Shown: piece after piece, positions 9,348 through 20,300 of the stretch
Layout: each line of letters starts with the position of its first letter
Numbering within the stretch: position 1 is the stretch's first letter
NCBI RefSeq assembly: GCF_004359215.1
Contig: NC_090610.1
Span: 13,481,208 to 13,505,218 of the forward strand
DNA: 24,011 nucleotides
Origin: Bremia lactucae
Taxonomy: Eukaryota; Oomycota; Peronosporomycetes; Peronosporales; Peronosporaceae
Direction: 5' to 3'
Notes under the pieces: generated by a model
What the model was told of the DNA's origin: nothing
Database searches by the model: none
The model's input: only the letters and a program-made list of their open reading frames with translations
Program-made: the position numbers and the translations under genes

Positions 9348-10105
9348 TGATCCGCGCCAATAGCGCTTTTTTGCCTAGCAAAGGAAGGTTCATGACTCTT
9401 CAAAACTTTGCTAGGAACATTGCGCGTGGCGCCTAAGGTCTTAGACCTCCAATCGATCCATGGCTCATGGTGTTCTAACCAGGCCATACCAAGGATGAGA
9501 TCATATCTCGAATCCAAATTAAGGACGAGACAGCATTCCATACTTTCAAAGTCCAGAAACTTTTTACCTAAGCTCCATGGAACCTTGGGAACAGTGACAC
9601 GAGTCCCAGACGCTAAGCGAACAGTGATTGTATCACCTTCATGCGCTCTAAGCGCCTCAACGTATTGTTGACTTCCTTCAAGGGAAAGGCGTCGAGCATA
9701 ATTGCAAGACGCTCCTGAGTCAATTAAAATTGACCACGGCTTATCAAAGCCTTTTGCAGTCGCTTGAGCGACTAGCAAGCCAGGCTTGTACTCTTGCCCC
9801 GTGCCATTGAGCACCGAGCTAATTGGGGCTAGGTTCTGTTTATTCTCGCCTCCTTGAGGTTCAACAGAGCCTAGGTCTTCCCCAGTAGGGCGCCTCACAC
9901 CTACTGGGTATCGACGTTTTCCTGCACCGTACCAGATCTCTGGTATAGGTCGGAGTTGGAGCTCTTCGAGCTTTACGCGAATTTCGAAGAGGGCAGGCCG
10001 GACGTAAATTTCCGTGCTTCCGCACATATAACATATCCGGATGGTTTTATGCTGTTCCACAGCTTGAAGAGCCTCTTCTCCTTCCTCAACGAAGCTTAAA
10101 TCCAT
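9344..10105 (-). pseudogene. E2 gag end and retropepsin-like protease
   Basis: Read leftward. The start has the end of Gag with a damaged zinc knuckle (CYMCGSTEIYVRP; the His and last Cys are missing in this frame). Then comes an aspartic protease with the catalytic ILIDSGAS motif (about 9700-9730) and the partner DLILGMAWL motif (about 9490). Protease cuts the Gag-Pol polyprotein in this family. The 253-codon frame is intact, but both neighbouring sections are in other frames. It overlaps the previous Gag section by a few bases. Confidence 0.85.
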
Positions 10106-10914
10106 GGTTTCGCTCTATTAGACGGAATCCATGTACTCGAAGAGCTTGTTCGAAAGACAGGCGTGCTAACACGAGCAGACTTAAAGTCAAGCTTGGCGCG
10201 TAGCGCTATGGCAACTGCCTCTTCGAACGCAGCCGGATGAGATCGGAACAATTCCGTCCGGGCAACGCCCTCATTACGACCCCCCATAAAGATGGTAACT
10301 ACAATTGCTTCTTGCACCGGGCTTGATGCATAGATGCGATGAGAGTTCTCAACTCCTGGACATCGTCCCCTAGGGTTCTTTTACCCTGTCGAGTCGCTAG
10401 GAGCCGTGCTCGCATCCGAAAAGCCTGATCAGGCGGTGCAAACATGCTCGTTATTTGCTGTTTCAGCGAATCCATGGGGGAAAAGCATCGTTTATGGACG
10501 TGCTGCACGATAGTGCCCACTCCAAGACTCTACCTCCCAGTTTGGAAATGGCCATAGCTACCTTTTGCCGTTCTGTTAAGAACAAGGCGGAATCAATGGA
10601 CATTTCCATCTGCTTAATCCAAAAAGGGAGATTTTCTCCCTCTTTTCCCTCAAATGTTTTCACATTTACAGTTAAAGGGCGAGCTGTCGGCTCCGAGTCA
10701 GGTACCGAGATGTACCTGGTTGGCATAGATGCCGCTAAATGGTCCTGTACCTGACCGATCAGGGAGACTTCGTACCGCATGAAGACTTCAAGCCTTGCAT
10801 GCAGGACCTCTGGTCCTGGAAAATAATAAATTCCACGTGCTCAAGCCCGAATAATGTTTTGAGCTTGTCATAAGCGGCGCGTAGCGCTTCTGACAATTTT
10901 GGAACCTCTTCCAT
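10096..10914 (-). pseudogene. gag: E2 gag (broken)
   Basis: The likely start is ATG at 10914-10912 (minus; MEEVPKLSEALRAAYDKL). The frame then moves near 10785 into the next section ([30 protein letters not shown]), the capsid-like region typical of Ty3/gypsy Gag. Two more shifted sections follow (10520-10299 and 10317-10096), with FRMRARLLATRQGKRTL, VTIFMGGRNEGVART and FEEAVAIALRAKLDFKSAR, the usual end of the capsid domain. At least three frameshifts. Gag would form the virus-like particle. Its presence in the sense strand shows that the antisense ORF of E2 is not its gag. Confidence 0.8.
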
Positions 10915-10974
10915 TTTCGTGAGAAATTAGTCTTGTAAAGACTCAGGCTTAGATTGACTACGAGTTATACAAGG

Positions 10975-11458
10975 TGTAGCGGAACTACCTCGCTCCTAAA
11001 GTCAGAGGAAGACTTACAGACCTAGAGAGTCACTTAGTTCTATTGAACTAATGGATTTAAAAACTCAGGGAGTCGTACAAGCTATTAAAGCTTAAGGAAT
11101 CCTAGTTCTAGGGATTCAGGGGTTCGTAGAACCAAGTGGCAACTAGTGCCCCAGAGGATTTAGGTTAGAAAGGCTTCTATCTCTTACAGATCAATGCGCA
11201 AGCCTTAGGAAGGCACTTAACGCTTTATGATCAAAAGGGGAACTGAACTTTATCTAATTATTTCAATCTAAAAACCTTACCCTAGCTAATTAAAATAGAT
11301 TTTATGTGCCAGATTTATATCTGGTGGCGACCACATTTATTACCCATATTAATGGGATTTAAGTAACTAGCTATTTTAAAATTAGATAAAAGGGTATTTT
11401 ACCCGTTAAGTAAATGTACCACAACAACGGTTCGCCAACCGATGGGTGCCCCATTACA
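10975..11458 (-). repeat. E2 5' LTR (right copy)
   Basis: Matches 3774-4258 from TGTAGCGG to CCCCATTACA with about 40 differences by eye and one small gap near 11290. It lies 60 bases from the gag start on the minus strand, as a 5' LTR should. The right flank TAACA is the likely partner of TTACA at 3769-3773. Confidence 0.9.
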
Positions 11459-12926
11459 TAACACCTCGAGTGTTTACGTTGTCAGAGCCCATAATACGAA
11501 AAAGTTGCAAGAACTCAGACTTTTTGTTTCTTGACATAACGCTTTAAAGGCAGTCGAACTACTCAACTCATTAACTCAAATAATGTCTAGACCCAACCCA
11601 GGTTTTTATGTCGCCAGACTTGAGTACTTGGTCGAGCAGCCTAGCAATCTATTAGTGAGTCAAATATGCTTCTTAAAGGGTTTGCGACGAATTTGCGCCG
11701 CGATAGCAAATTTTACAAATCGTGTCGACTACTTAAAAGTCACTTTTACTGATACTCGCGTGGTAAGAGACTTTTTTCACGCTTGGCCTAGATAGAAAAG
11801 TATGGTTGCCTCTGCGTACCTGCTTCTACACAAAGGAAGGTTTGTCGTATGACTATCTTTTAAATATATTGTTTCGCTTTTAATAAAAATTGGGGAGATT
11901 TGTGTTTGTAGACAAAATTCCACTTTTAGAGGTGTTGTCCGAAGATGTCCGCAGCAATTCTCTTTCTAAATTATAAATAGCTCCTTTTGGCTTTTATTGA
12001 TTAGATAGATGCAGTACATGTGCTGTACCTTTGTTGGCGCTCGGTATTATTTGATCATGTTGCCTATCGCCACGTCGCTTTTACTGTTTAATTGTAAATT
12101 GGAATACAAAAGCGGTTAGGGGGCTTGCAATGGACAGCGTATGAAAAACGACGCCTCGAATACTCTCTGTGCAGGGGTTGTCCACCATGGCGTCGTTCGC
12201 TCGCGAGCTACTCGTACGTATACACCACATAAAGATGGAAGCTGGTGAGCAAGCAAATTAATTTCTATCGCTGGTACTGCTGTACAGAATTTAGCACTTC
12301 TGCCGATTATACCTGTTTTGTTTTGCATTTGCGACTCGATAGATTTGCTTCTTGTCAATACTCAACATAAGTAATGAGTTCATCATGTAACGGCTCGGGC
12401 GCTTGGTGTTGCCGCAAAAATGTTAGAGGAAAAAGCAATGCGGCTAGGTGGGCAGGCTTCATATGCCCTTTCGCCGAGGGCAAATATTAACGATTGGAGT
12501 TTTTCTCAGTACGGCTTGTGCCCATATTCGTCTGTAACTGCAGCACCGCAACCAAAAAAAAAAGCTCTTAAAAGCATAAAATGCCAACGTTCCACCAACC
12601 TCATTTATTTAAAAGCTTGTCTATTAGGTCGGACCGGGGGATATGTCCATATTTATTTCACTCCACGTCTTTACGCATAAAACCAGCTGTGCCGCGTATA
12701 GACGTGTAGACGTCAGAGACCAGTGCGGTTCCGACTATCCTCTCCATGCCGACTACTCCCGAGTTTGCCATTTCTAAATTGCGGCCTTTTGCCATTTTAC
12801 CGTGAATAACCTGTCGCAATTCGGTCGCAATTTCCATCGCAATTTGGTTGAACTTAACCTTAATTAAAGGAAATAGGACATTCGGCCGAGCACAACGGAC
12901 ATCCTGCCGAGTAACTTAGTATCAAC
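11459..12926. other. Spacer without a supported gene
   Basis: About 1.47 kb between E2 and the membrane protein gene. Short ORFs of 60-90 codons occur on both strands (for example 11583-11795 plus, 12116-12358 minus, 12420-12680 plus), but none shows a domain, signal peptide or convincing composition. I see no tRNA or rRNA. The last 120 bases hold repeated motifs that may be promoter elements. Confidence 0.5.
12814..12844 (+). promoter_or_regulatory. Three TCGCAATT repeats upstream of the membrane protein gene
   Basis: TCGCAATT occurs at 12814-12821, 12825-12832 and 12837-12844, spaced 11 and 12 bases (about one helix turn), roughly 80-110 bases before the ATG at 12927. A second pair, GGACAT followed by GCCGAG after three or so bases, lies just downstream (about 12875-12915). 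Regular spacing on one helix face suggests factor binding, but this is inference only. Confidence 0.35.
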
Positions 12927-14822
12927 ATGAAAATTGTCTATGTGCTTGCGACGTTTCTAACGCTCCTCGGATCAGTTCAGTCCGTAAACATTGAAAGTGG
13001 TTTTACGCTCGATGGCTCGACTACCTACTGCATGGGCGTGTCCGCCATCAACGGGTCGGTGGGGACTCTTAATTTCGACACTCTGGAAGCTGGCAATGTT
13101 GGTCGCTGCCCCGTTGGTGTCACACTCACGCTTACAGACTCCAAATTCCGCATAAGCGACCCTATAATTGTCAAGTGGGCGGCCACTGCGATTGTTGGCC
13201 TACCAAACGCCATCTTCTCGAACGCTATTGACGCAGCCACCGGACTCCCGGCTCCCGTGACCATGTCGACGCTTTTTGCTTGCACAGTTGGAACGAATTG
13301 TGCTACAAGCATAAGAGGTACCCCAACAGGCGACGGAACCAGCAGTGGCGCGTTTCCTCCGGGTGGTTTTAAGACGCTTGAGACCAACACATTCACTTTT
13401 GGGACCGCCGGCGATTATATCATTGTAGGCTTGGTCACTTTGCCTGGTGATAGTGCGCTTAACCTTTTAGCGGAGGAGTATTTGGTCTTTAAATCAATCA
13501 GTATTGTGCCAGACGACTCGGTCTTCTCATCCTCGACATCGTCCAGAGCAGGTATAGTAAACTCTTAAAAATTAGTCTACCAGTAGCTTGTGTACTTTAA
13601 GCAGCTTCTAACTCAAGCGCTTTGTCTTATTATCACAGGTACTTTAGTTAAGTCCTCTGAAGTCACGTCTGGAAAACCAGACAGCACCTCTGATTCTGAC
13701 AAAACTGGTTTAGCCAAAGGAATAACGCCAAACGATAATATCTCATCTAATACGATAGCGTCACCTTCGGCAGACACAGCGAAGCAAATGGACGCGGAAT
13801 ATATGGGAGTGGTCAAGACCGCGTCTGTCTTTAGTGGCAGTAGCACCTTTGTTAAAGACAATGGTGTCTTAATCATTGCAGCGGTGATTCTATGTTGCAT
13901 TCTTGGTTTTTTGGGGGCTGGGCTTCTCTTGCGCCGTCGCAAAAACCAACAAAAGGGTTTAGACGGAAATACGAGTAGTGACGCAGACGACGATGGCGGC
14001 AAAACCGACCTCACGTACATCGCTAACATGTCAGCTCGAAATATCGAAAAGACTACAGACAACATGATGGACGAGGAGTTGCCAGTGATCATGATGCCCT
14101 CGATGAAGCACGGGTCTGAGCATTATTTAAGGACAAGAAGCTCAAGGCAATCGTTAACCATGAACGGCTCGGACACGGACGATTTTTTTGACAAAGCGAG
14201 CCATGGTGCTGCAGCCTACTTAAATGCAGCAGCAATTGACCCTCATCGCATGAGCAGCGCATCCTCCGTTGCCGGTGGCCAAAGTGAAGCTTCCATGTCG
14301 AACTTCGGTGACTCGATTGTTTCGGCAAGACAGAAGAAGTATTTGCAGCCAAACGACGGAAAGGACGCAGTAAGTGCTCGTACGGATGCTCAAACGACTT
14401 TGTTTGATCAAGCTCAGTTGAAGGCCCACGAGCAGAGCAATGCTGAAGAATTTAGTGCTATCGGCAGATATACCGAAGAAAAACAACGCAACACGGGCTC
14501 CAGCAATCACGACCTAACCCGCGAATTGGGCTTTTCGATGTCTTCTCGCCCTGGGAGCGAGTCGCGTCCTAGTGAGGACTATCGGGCAACAGAGGAGTCG
14601 CGTGATTCTAAGAACTCTTTTACAGGTGATTTCTCGGAGGCCTTGGGACAGTCTCGACTGCAAAGTGAGGTGTCGGTAGACTCATACGGGTTTCGAGCGT
14701 CGCGCCTGAGCGTCGACTCGTATAGCTCTGGCATGTCTTTTTATAGTCGCGAGGGCTCGCGAATCAGCGGCTTTAGTTCTGCCTCAAGTTTTGACAGATC
14801 AAGCACCCTTAGCAAGTACTAG
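12927..14822 (+). CDS. Single-pass membrane protein, secreted N-terminus, two exons
   Basis: Two ORFs join by one intron: exon 1 12927-13551, intron 13552-13638 (GTATAG...CACAG, 87 nt), exon 2 13639-14822. The frame is kept and gives 602 aa. Residues 1-19 are a clear signal peptide (MKIVYVLATFLTLLGSVQS). An extracellular region of about 190 residues, with five Cys and rich in Thr, Gly and Ser, follows, then a Ser/Thr-rich linker. A transmembrane segment lies near residues 284-306 (VLIIAAVILCCILGFLGAG), followed by the stop-transfer RRRK. The cytoplasmic tail of about 295 residues is acidic and Ser-rich, with repeated SVDSY motifs near the end. This is type I topology. I recognise no family. 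A surface receptor-like or wall-associated role would fit, but this is a guess. It converges with the lysine gene (263 bp between stops). Confidence 0.8.
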
Positions 14823-15085
14823 TTAAATCGTTGGATCGTTTTTTGGCAGCTGATATCTGACAATGTTCGAGTAGATACGTTTATGTTGCTCGACCCAACC
14901 TTTCCGCTAAATTATTTCGACATGTATGTGCTTTTCGAAGATGAGAGTCTTGTCTTCAGGTTAGTCTCAAGTGAGCCCCATTCGTGACATGCAAACATTA
15001 AAGGTTTTGGCGCTTGACCACGCACGTTCATTACTTGTGGCAGCGCTATAACACGTTTGTATTATCTTCTACCAGCGCAATTTTT

Positions 15086-16173
15086 CTATATAAGCTTGTG
15101 CTCCTTTGCCAATCTCGAAATGACATTTTCGGTTGAACTTTCGCACTCGACCAGTGGCGCACGGACAGAAGGCGAGCATTTACCCATAAGGTGCAACAAT
15201 TTTTTTATAGGCTGCGGATTGGCTTCACAGAAGAGCGATTTGACCAGGAAAAACTAGGGCAAATAAAGGATAAGAAACATTTTAACTTGATGTAAGCAAT
15301 GAATTTCAACGTACATTTTCCAAAGAAGCCTTGCGAGCGGTAACATAGTCGCCCTTGAGCATCGAATCCGTAATGGCCAGAACCTTCTTGGGAGCTATGG
15401 TGCGCAAAACCGAAACACACGATTAGTGACTGATTAAAAGATAGGCCAATGGCAAAGAGAATCGCCACTCACATGCGTTGGAGAGTACACTAATTACACC
15501 CGTAGAGCCCATCGCCATAAGAGGTAGTGTAAGGTTGTCGTCGCCGGATAATATGGTGATATCACATAGGGCTGCAATTTCCATGGCCTGGTCCAGTGAG
15601 CCAGTTGACTCCTTAATAGCAATGATATTAGGCAGCTTATAAAGTTCAGCAATTGTCTCAGGAGTGAGGTTGACGTTAGTGCGGCCGGGGATGTTGTACA
15701 CAACCACAGGGAGACCAACATCAGCCACAGCTTTAAAGTGAGCGTAAAGTCCCTTCTGCGTCGGTTTGTTATAGTATGGGCAAACTACAAGGCAGGCGTC
15801 AGCGCCATGCTTTTTAGCAGCGCGCGTGAGGCGCAAAGCTTCAGCCGTATTATTTGAGCCCGTGCCAGCGATTACAGGCACGCGGCCCCTAGCTGCAGAC
15901 ACCACCTCGGAAATTACGCGGTCATGTTCTTCATGGGAAACTGTCGGGCATTCGCCCGTTGTGCCCATCTGTCATGTTTATGGCAGCCAATCGCATTAAA
16001 ATTGAGTACTTAATGACTATTTGGACGGTATCACATACCGGCACAAGGCCATTAATGCCTTCCTGAATTTGCCACTCCACCAGCTCGCGCAATTTGGCGT
16101 AGTCAACAGCGGTTCCGTCGTCAGTGAAGGGAGTCACAAGAGCGGTAAATGCTCCGCGAAGCTTTAAGGTCAT
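15086..16173 (-). CDS. dapA: Dihydrodipicolinate synthase (4-hydroxy-tetrahydrodipicolinate synthase)
   Basis: Four exons on the minus strand: 16173-16039, 15968-15473, 15394-15315 and 15253-15086. The introns are 70, 78 and 61 nt with GT...AG ends. The product is 292 aa, the same as E. coli DapA. It condenses pyruvate with aspartate semialdehyde, the first step of the lysine branch (diaminopimelate route). Visible motifs: GTTGEC (residues 47-52), [11 protein letters not shown], the catalytic Tyr and substrate Arg in YNIPGRT (Tyr136, Arg141), the Schiff-base Lys in IAIKESTG (Lys164), and SGDDNL. The last exon is short and easily missed: it gives the family's C-terminal [11 protein letters not shown] and RAPLVE. 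Without it the protein would stop at 239 aa. Neighbouring family members (NAL, KDG aldolase) are less likely because of GTTGE and the YYNKPTQ loop. The gene is far from bacterial, given its introns. Confidence 0.92.
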
Positions 16174-16568
16174 TGCTTCCTGACTTTCGAATGGCTATGA
16201 CGACGAGACTAACAAACAGTCACATCAGAAATATTGGAGTGCTATTATTAACAAATGTTAAAGTGAGTTTTTCTCAATTTTAATTTTCTTCACACATGTC
16301 ACTCCAAATTTTGTGGATCTTGAGTTGTCAATATAACGTTACGGCACAAATTTAATTTGAATTCTGACTGTCTCTCCTTTTAATGGTTTTATCACAATTC
16401 CCAAAAAGACCCTGAGCATTAAAAAAATTGGTTGTTCCAACAGCTTGGCAAGACCCAAAATGCCAAGCTCTCAAATAATACCGTCTTCGTCTGTATGTTC
16501 TTTTTATATTCTCGAGCACGCGATTTATTACATCCGCCACCTCCGTCACTCACCACCATTACCCCTGT
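16174..16568. other. Spacer upstream of the lysine gene
   Basis: A 395-bp AT-rich stretch between the start of the synthase gene and the stop of the next minus-strand gene. A 65-codon minus ORF (16352-16549) begins with GTG, has no recognisable domain and is probably chance. The promoter of the synthase should lie near 16180-16300; I cannot define its elements. Confidence 0.4.
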
Positions 16569-17258
16569 CTACTTTCGCTGCTTTATAATCCACTTGTCCG
16601 ATCCGTAGCAAGCCGCCGCGCCAGCACTAACCGCCAGCACCGAGTTCCTAAGGGCCAACAGCTTGCCTCTTGCTAAAGCATGCAAAAGTTTAGCTTCAGT
16701 CCCATCACGGCTAAATAACGTACAAATTAATAGGGACGGCACACCAACGATCAATGCTAGCCCCGACGCCGCCATCTCGGGGTGCTCGCGTCGAAGCTCA
16801 TCCGCCTTCATCAGATCTGCCATGGAATTAAATTTAACATATTTATTGTAGTTTACTATTACAAGTAGATAACGTCACTGACGTTGTTGGGCGGCGTTTA
16901 GCACACTCTTCACGGGCACTAAATGGGCATCGGCAATCTCCTTGGAATTCTTCCACTGCACTTGCGCCGCAAAGACCCGTGCATTAAGACTTTTGCGCGC
17001 CAAACCTATGTAATTGCGCAACTCTGTACCCTCTTCGCCATCCGCACGGTTAAAAACATCGAATACGGGTGCCGCGAACGTCTTTGCGCCCCCCCACGCC
17101 AGCTCTGCCGTCTCACCAATCGTGTGACGCGCCAAGCTGAAAAGCTCCTTGCTGTAATCTAAAGCACTTGAAGCTGAATCACGCACAGGAGCTATGGACT
17201 TAGAATCCGCATTGCGGTCGCCTTCAATAGACTCATTCAACTGTTTCGATTTCTTCAT
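16569..17258 (-). CDS. Small two-exon protein, probably membrane-associated, unknown function
   Basis: Two minus ORFs, 17258-16875 (127 aa) and 16823-16569 (84 aa), join into one gene: exon 1 17258-16883, intron 16817-16882 (GTCAGT...GGCAG, 66 nt), exon 2 16816-16569, total 207 aa in frame. The first part is hydrophilic then helical (LDYSKELFSLARHTIGETAE; RNYIGLARKSLNARVFAAQV). The second has two hydrophobic stretches (GLALIVGVPSLLICTLF and LALRNSVLAVSAGAAACYG), possibly a membrane hairpin, and a basic end (KQRK). The layout recalls small organelle inner-membrane proteins, but I do not recognise the family. The ATG at 17258 is divergent from the RIF1-like start over 68 bp. Alternative: two separate small genes. 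Confidence 0.6.
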
Positions 17259-17326
17259 TACAACGACACGGTTTCTTTAATAAACGAAACATTTTAATAA
17301 TTCCGGAATTTTTCCAACAGAAGCCA
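17259..17326. promoter_or_regulatory. Shared divergent promoter region (68 bp)
   Basis: Only 68 bases separate two divergent start codons, so both genes must share the promoter region or use overlapping ones. The stretch is AT-rich (ATTTTAATAATTCCGGAATT) and holds the palindrome AATTCCGGAATT near 17298-17309. No exact initiator element can be named. Confidence 0.45.
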
Positions 17327-20300
17327 ATGGAAGCAGCAGAAATGCAGCTCGCGCGGGCGCTGGCAGCGCTAACAGAGTGTGAATTACCACAATCTCGAAG
17401 CCTAGAGTCGCGTCTAGATGCTTACTTTCAACTAGAGGACCTTTTTCATTTGGAAGACTCTGAAGCATCGGTCCTGGAGCTGCAACGTCATGTGCCTCTT
17501 TTATTAAGCGAGATGCGTATCGACCTACAACAGAATGGGCTCAGCGAAATACTACATGCTGCATTACGCTGCCTGTCGTATTTGATGCACCACCGCAGCT
17601 TAAATGTGGGATTTTCCGATGATGAAATATCTTATTTTCTCGGTAAACTGGTGCGTCTACTCTTTTCCACGCAGGACATAAGCACGTACAAATTGTGTCT
17701 CTGGGGCATCACCGTGCAGAATTTTTCACCCGACAGACACATACTTTTGCCTCGAATGGTTGAAGCTTTGGTGCAAGCAGTTGTGAATCCGTTCAATTCG
17801 CGAGTAATCGAAGTGCAGGCGCTAAAGGGGCTTCATTTGCTGCTTGTTAAGTACCCGGAGCAGTTGGGATGTAGTGCAGCAGTACTGAATCTGTATGTTA
17901 GACCGATTGCGAGTCGACTAACCAGCAGTGAGGTAGTTACGCGAACACAGGCACGAGTTGTGCTGGAAGAAGTAAGCAAGCATCGTACAGCCTGGCCACA
18001 AGAGACACTCATTGTGGTGCAAAACTGTGTGGAAGAATACTTGTTGCCCGTGATGGAATTGCACATGGAGCACAATCGACGAATAGAGGCCGTGCATTTA
18101 TGGAAACTCATGCTGATTCTGCTAAAATCGCACTTTTCAAACGATCTTGAAAAATTAAATAGTGTGCTATACGTTGCAGAAAAGTGTTTGAAAGACAAAA
18201 ACGGAATTGTGAGACTACTAGCATTGGAAGCGTGGGGCGAGATGACACAAGTATTCCATGATTGCAACAATTGGGTATTTAACAAGGCTGTTGTGGGCTT
18301 GCTTATTCGGCCAATTTATTCGTGCTTCAAACAGGAGCTTTTGCTGAACATTATCGATGTAGCATATGATTCTTGGCAAAAAATTATAAATGTTGCAGTG
18401 CTTGACTTTAATGCAAATTGCAAAGCTTTGGAAAAAAATGTCGAAATAGGACAACAGGAACGCGTGCCCGTGTGGAAGCTATGGTTTAATGAACTCGTCA
18501 CGCATCCGTTGCTTATACTGATGGAGAAGCTAACAAAGACTAAGGACAGTGCATCTGCTGTTAAGTTAGATACATTTATCTCTTTTTTTAAGCAATTATG
18601 GAGACTTAAGGAGCGAACACGTTTTGGGAACAAGTGCAAAAAAACTCAACGCAAGTGCAGCAGCTCTAATGCAACGAGAGGGATCTCTGCGAATGAAATT
18701 TTTGGAAAGCGAGCATTGCGGACTCGTGACAAAGAACATTCAGCTTTTGTTCGTTTTCTAAGGTGTAGCAGCGTTCATTTAAACTCCAAGGTCATTGGCA
18801 TTGCCTTATTAATCGAAGATGTTTTAGGTGCAATACACGACATGATAAAAATGTCAATTAAAAGCACCGACTGCGGAGATCAAAATCGAATAAATGAGGT
18901 AGTAATGGCTATGTGGATAGGAGTTTGCCAACGTATCAAGTTTAATAGAGATCAAGACGGACCAACATCAAAACTATTATCGCGTCTCGTGAGAATCTTA
19001 ATTGCTCTGCCGTTTGGCAACCTGGCTTCAAAATTCAGCCCTGCTAGACGTGTTGATGTAAATGATTCGAGAAGATGGAATAGAAAGAATAAACAAAGCC
19101 AAATTGCGAGAGATGAAGGCTTTCGACTGGTGTGGCAATTGCAACTGTTAATTCCTCTAGTATCTACTTTCGTGTCTCTTAGAGATTTACAAAGTGCGAT
19201 GCTTCATCCAAAGTGCAAGTTTTTTGATCGGATCAACCAGCGTGTAAAGTACCTTAAAAGCTTGTATGCTCAGTGTGCTACCGTGTTTGAATTATGGGAA
19301 AGTAATGAGTTTGGAGAAAAACAAGTTCACTTAAAGCGTAAAATGAATGCACTTCCGTACCTCGTGCTTACTCCGATAGTTGAATTTGCTATTTATGTGG
19401 AAAATTTTAAATGTGATCGTGGTGTTATAATACACATTACATTGACCAAATTGGAAGCTTTAATGAAAAATCTTCTGACGAAGTTAAACTTCGGTTTCGA
19501 GCAGCGCGACCAACAAATGTTTCGTTTTGGTGAGATGTTAATTAATGCAGCTCATGATTGTATTGCTTCTGGCTTTTCTTGTGAGAAAAGGAGCATACTT
19601 GACGAGTTTATCAACATTTCTAAACGATTCAAAGGTCAAACTTTTGGAAGCCAGCAGCTTGCCTCGCCATTGCTGTATTCGATTCAGTCGTGTACGCGAG
19701 TTTGCTCTGACATTTATGAGACGACTAGCGCTGCTACTCATACAAACTTGTGTAATGTTTTAAGGACTGATGCAAGGAATGAATCACAAGCATCAGCTAG
19801 CGTATTCTCATTGATTTTACCAAGCAGTAAGATCCCGTCAGATCCTCTTGCGAAATTTATCAAATTATATCGAGTCTCTTCAGATGAACCTTTTGCAATC
19901 TCACGACAAAGAAAAGCTTCGAAGTATACGTTTTTGATTGCATACATGATACCATTTATTGTGAATCAAACACCTCTGCTGAGAAAAACAGTTGGACGCC
20001 GACAAAGTAACAACCTGAACGGTGGAAATTGCATTGATCCAGGTCTCGCTGGGTGTTTAGACAAAATTTTCTTGCTGTATAGGCATTTTCCATTGGAGTT
20101 TCGACAACTTTTTTCAATTTGCAAGATAAAAACGATTGGTGACCTGAGTGCATTGTCCGTGGATAAATTGAAAGCATTTGGGCGAAAAGAAACTCTACAT
20201 GCTGTTCGACAAGCACTACAAGAGTTTCTTGAGCGGAAGGGCTGCATGAAGACAATTAGTGGCAGTGAAATCGGTCAAAGGAGCGGTTTGGCCTCCGGGA

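Larger units (their letters stand above)
3774..11458 (-). mobile_element. Ty3/gypsy chromodomain LTR retrotransposon E2, full length, decayed, minus strand
   Basis: A full-length 7685-bp element. Both LTRs are present (3774-4258 and 10975-11458), and gag, PR, RT, RH, IN and chromodomain run leftward from 10914 to about 5265. Left flank is TTACA and right flank TAACA (4 of 5 match). If the LTR starts at the inner TGGGG instead of TGTAATGGGG, the duplication is an exact TTACA. By eye the LTRs differ at about 40 of 485 positions (about 90% identical), so the insertion is not recent, in line with the many stops and frameshifts in pol. I do not see a canonical TGG-type primer-binding site after the 5' LTR. 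An antisense ORF lies next to the 3' LTR. Confidence 0.9.

Noticed and set aside
11583..12680. Short ORFs of 70-86 codons (11583-11795, 12116-12358, 12420-12680)
   Set aside because: No domain, signal peptide, splice continuation or biased composition; expected by chance.
13025..14510. Minus ORFs of 87-159 codons opposite the membrane protein gene
   Set aside because: Shadows of the Ser/Ala-rich plus-strand coding sequence; the plus model has signal peptide, splice sites and transmembrane segment.
15306..15394. Synthase ending at TGA 15308-15306 (239 aa)
   Set aside because: It would lack the family's conserved C-terminal part, which is encoded in frame by the next exon after a good GT...AG intron.
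16352..16549. 65-codon minus ORF
   Set aside because: Starts with GTG, not ATG; no recognisable content and no in-frame join to a neighbour that I could support.
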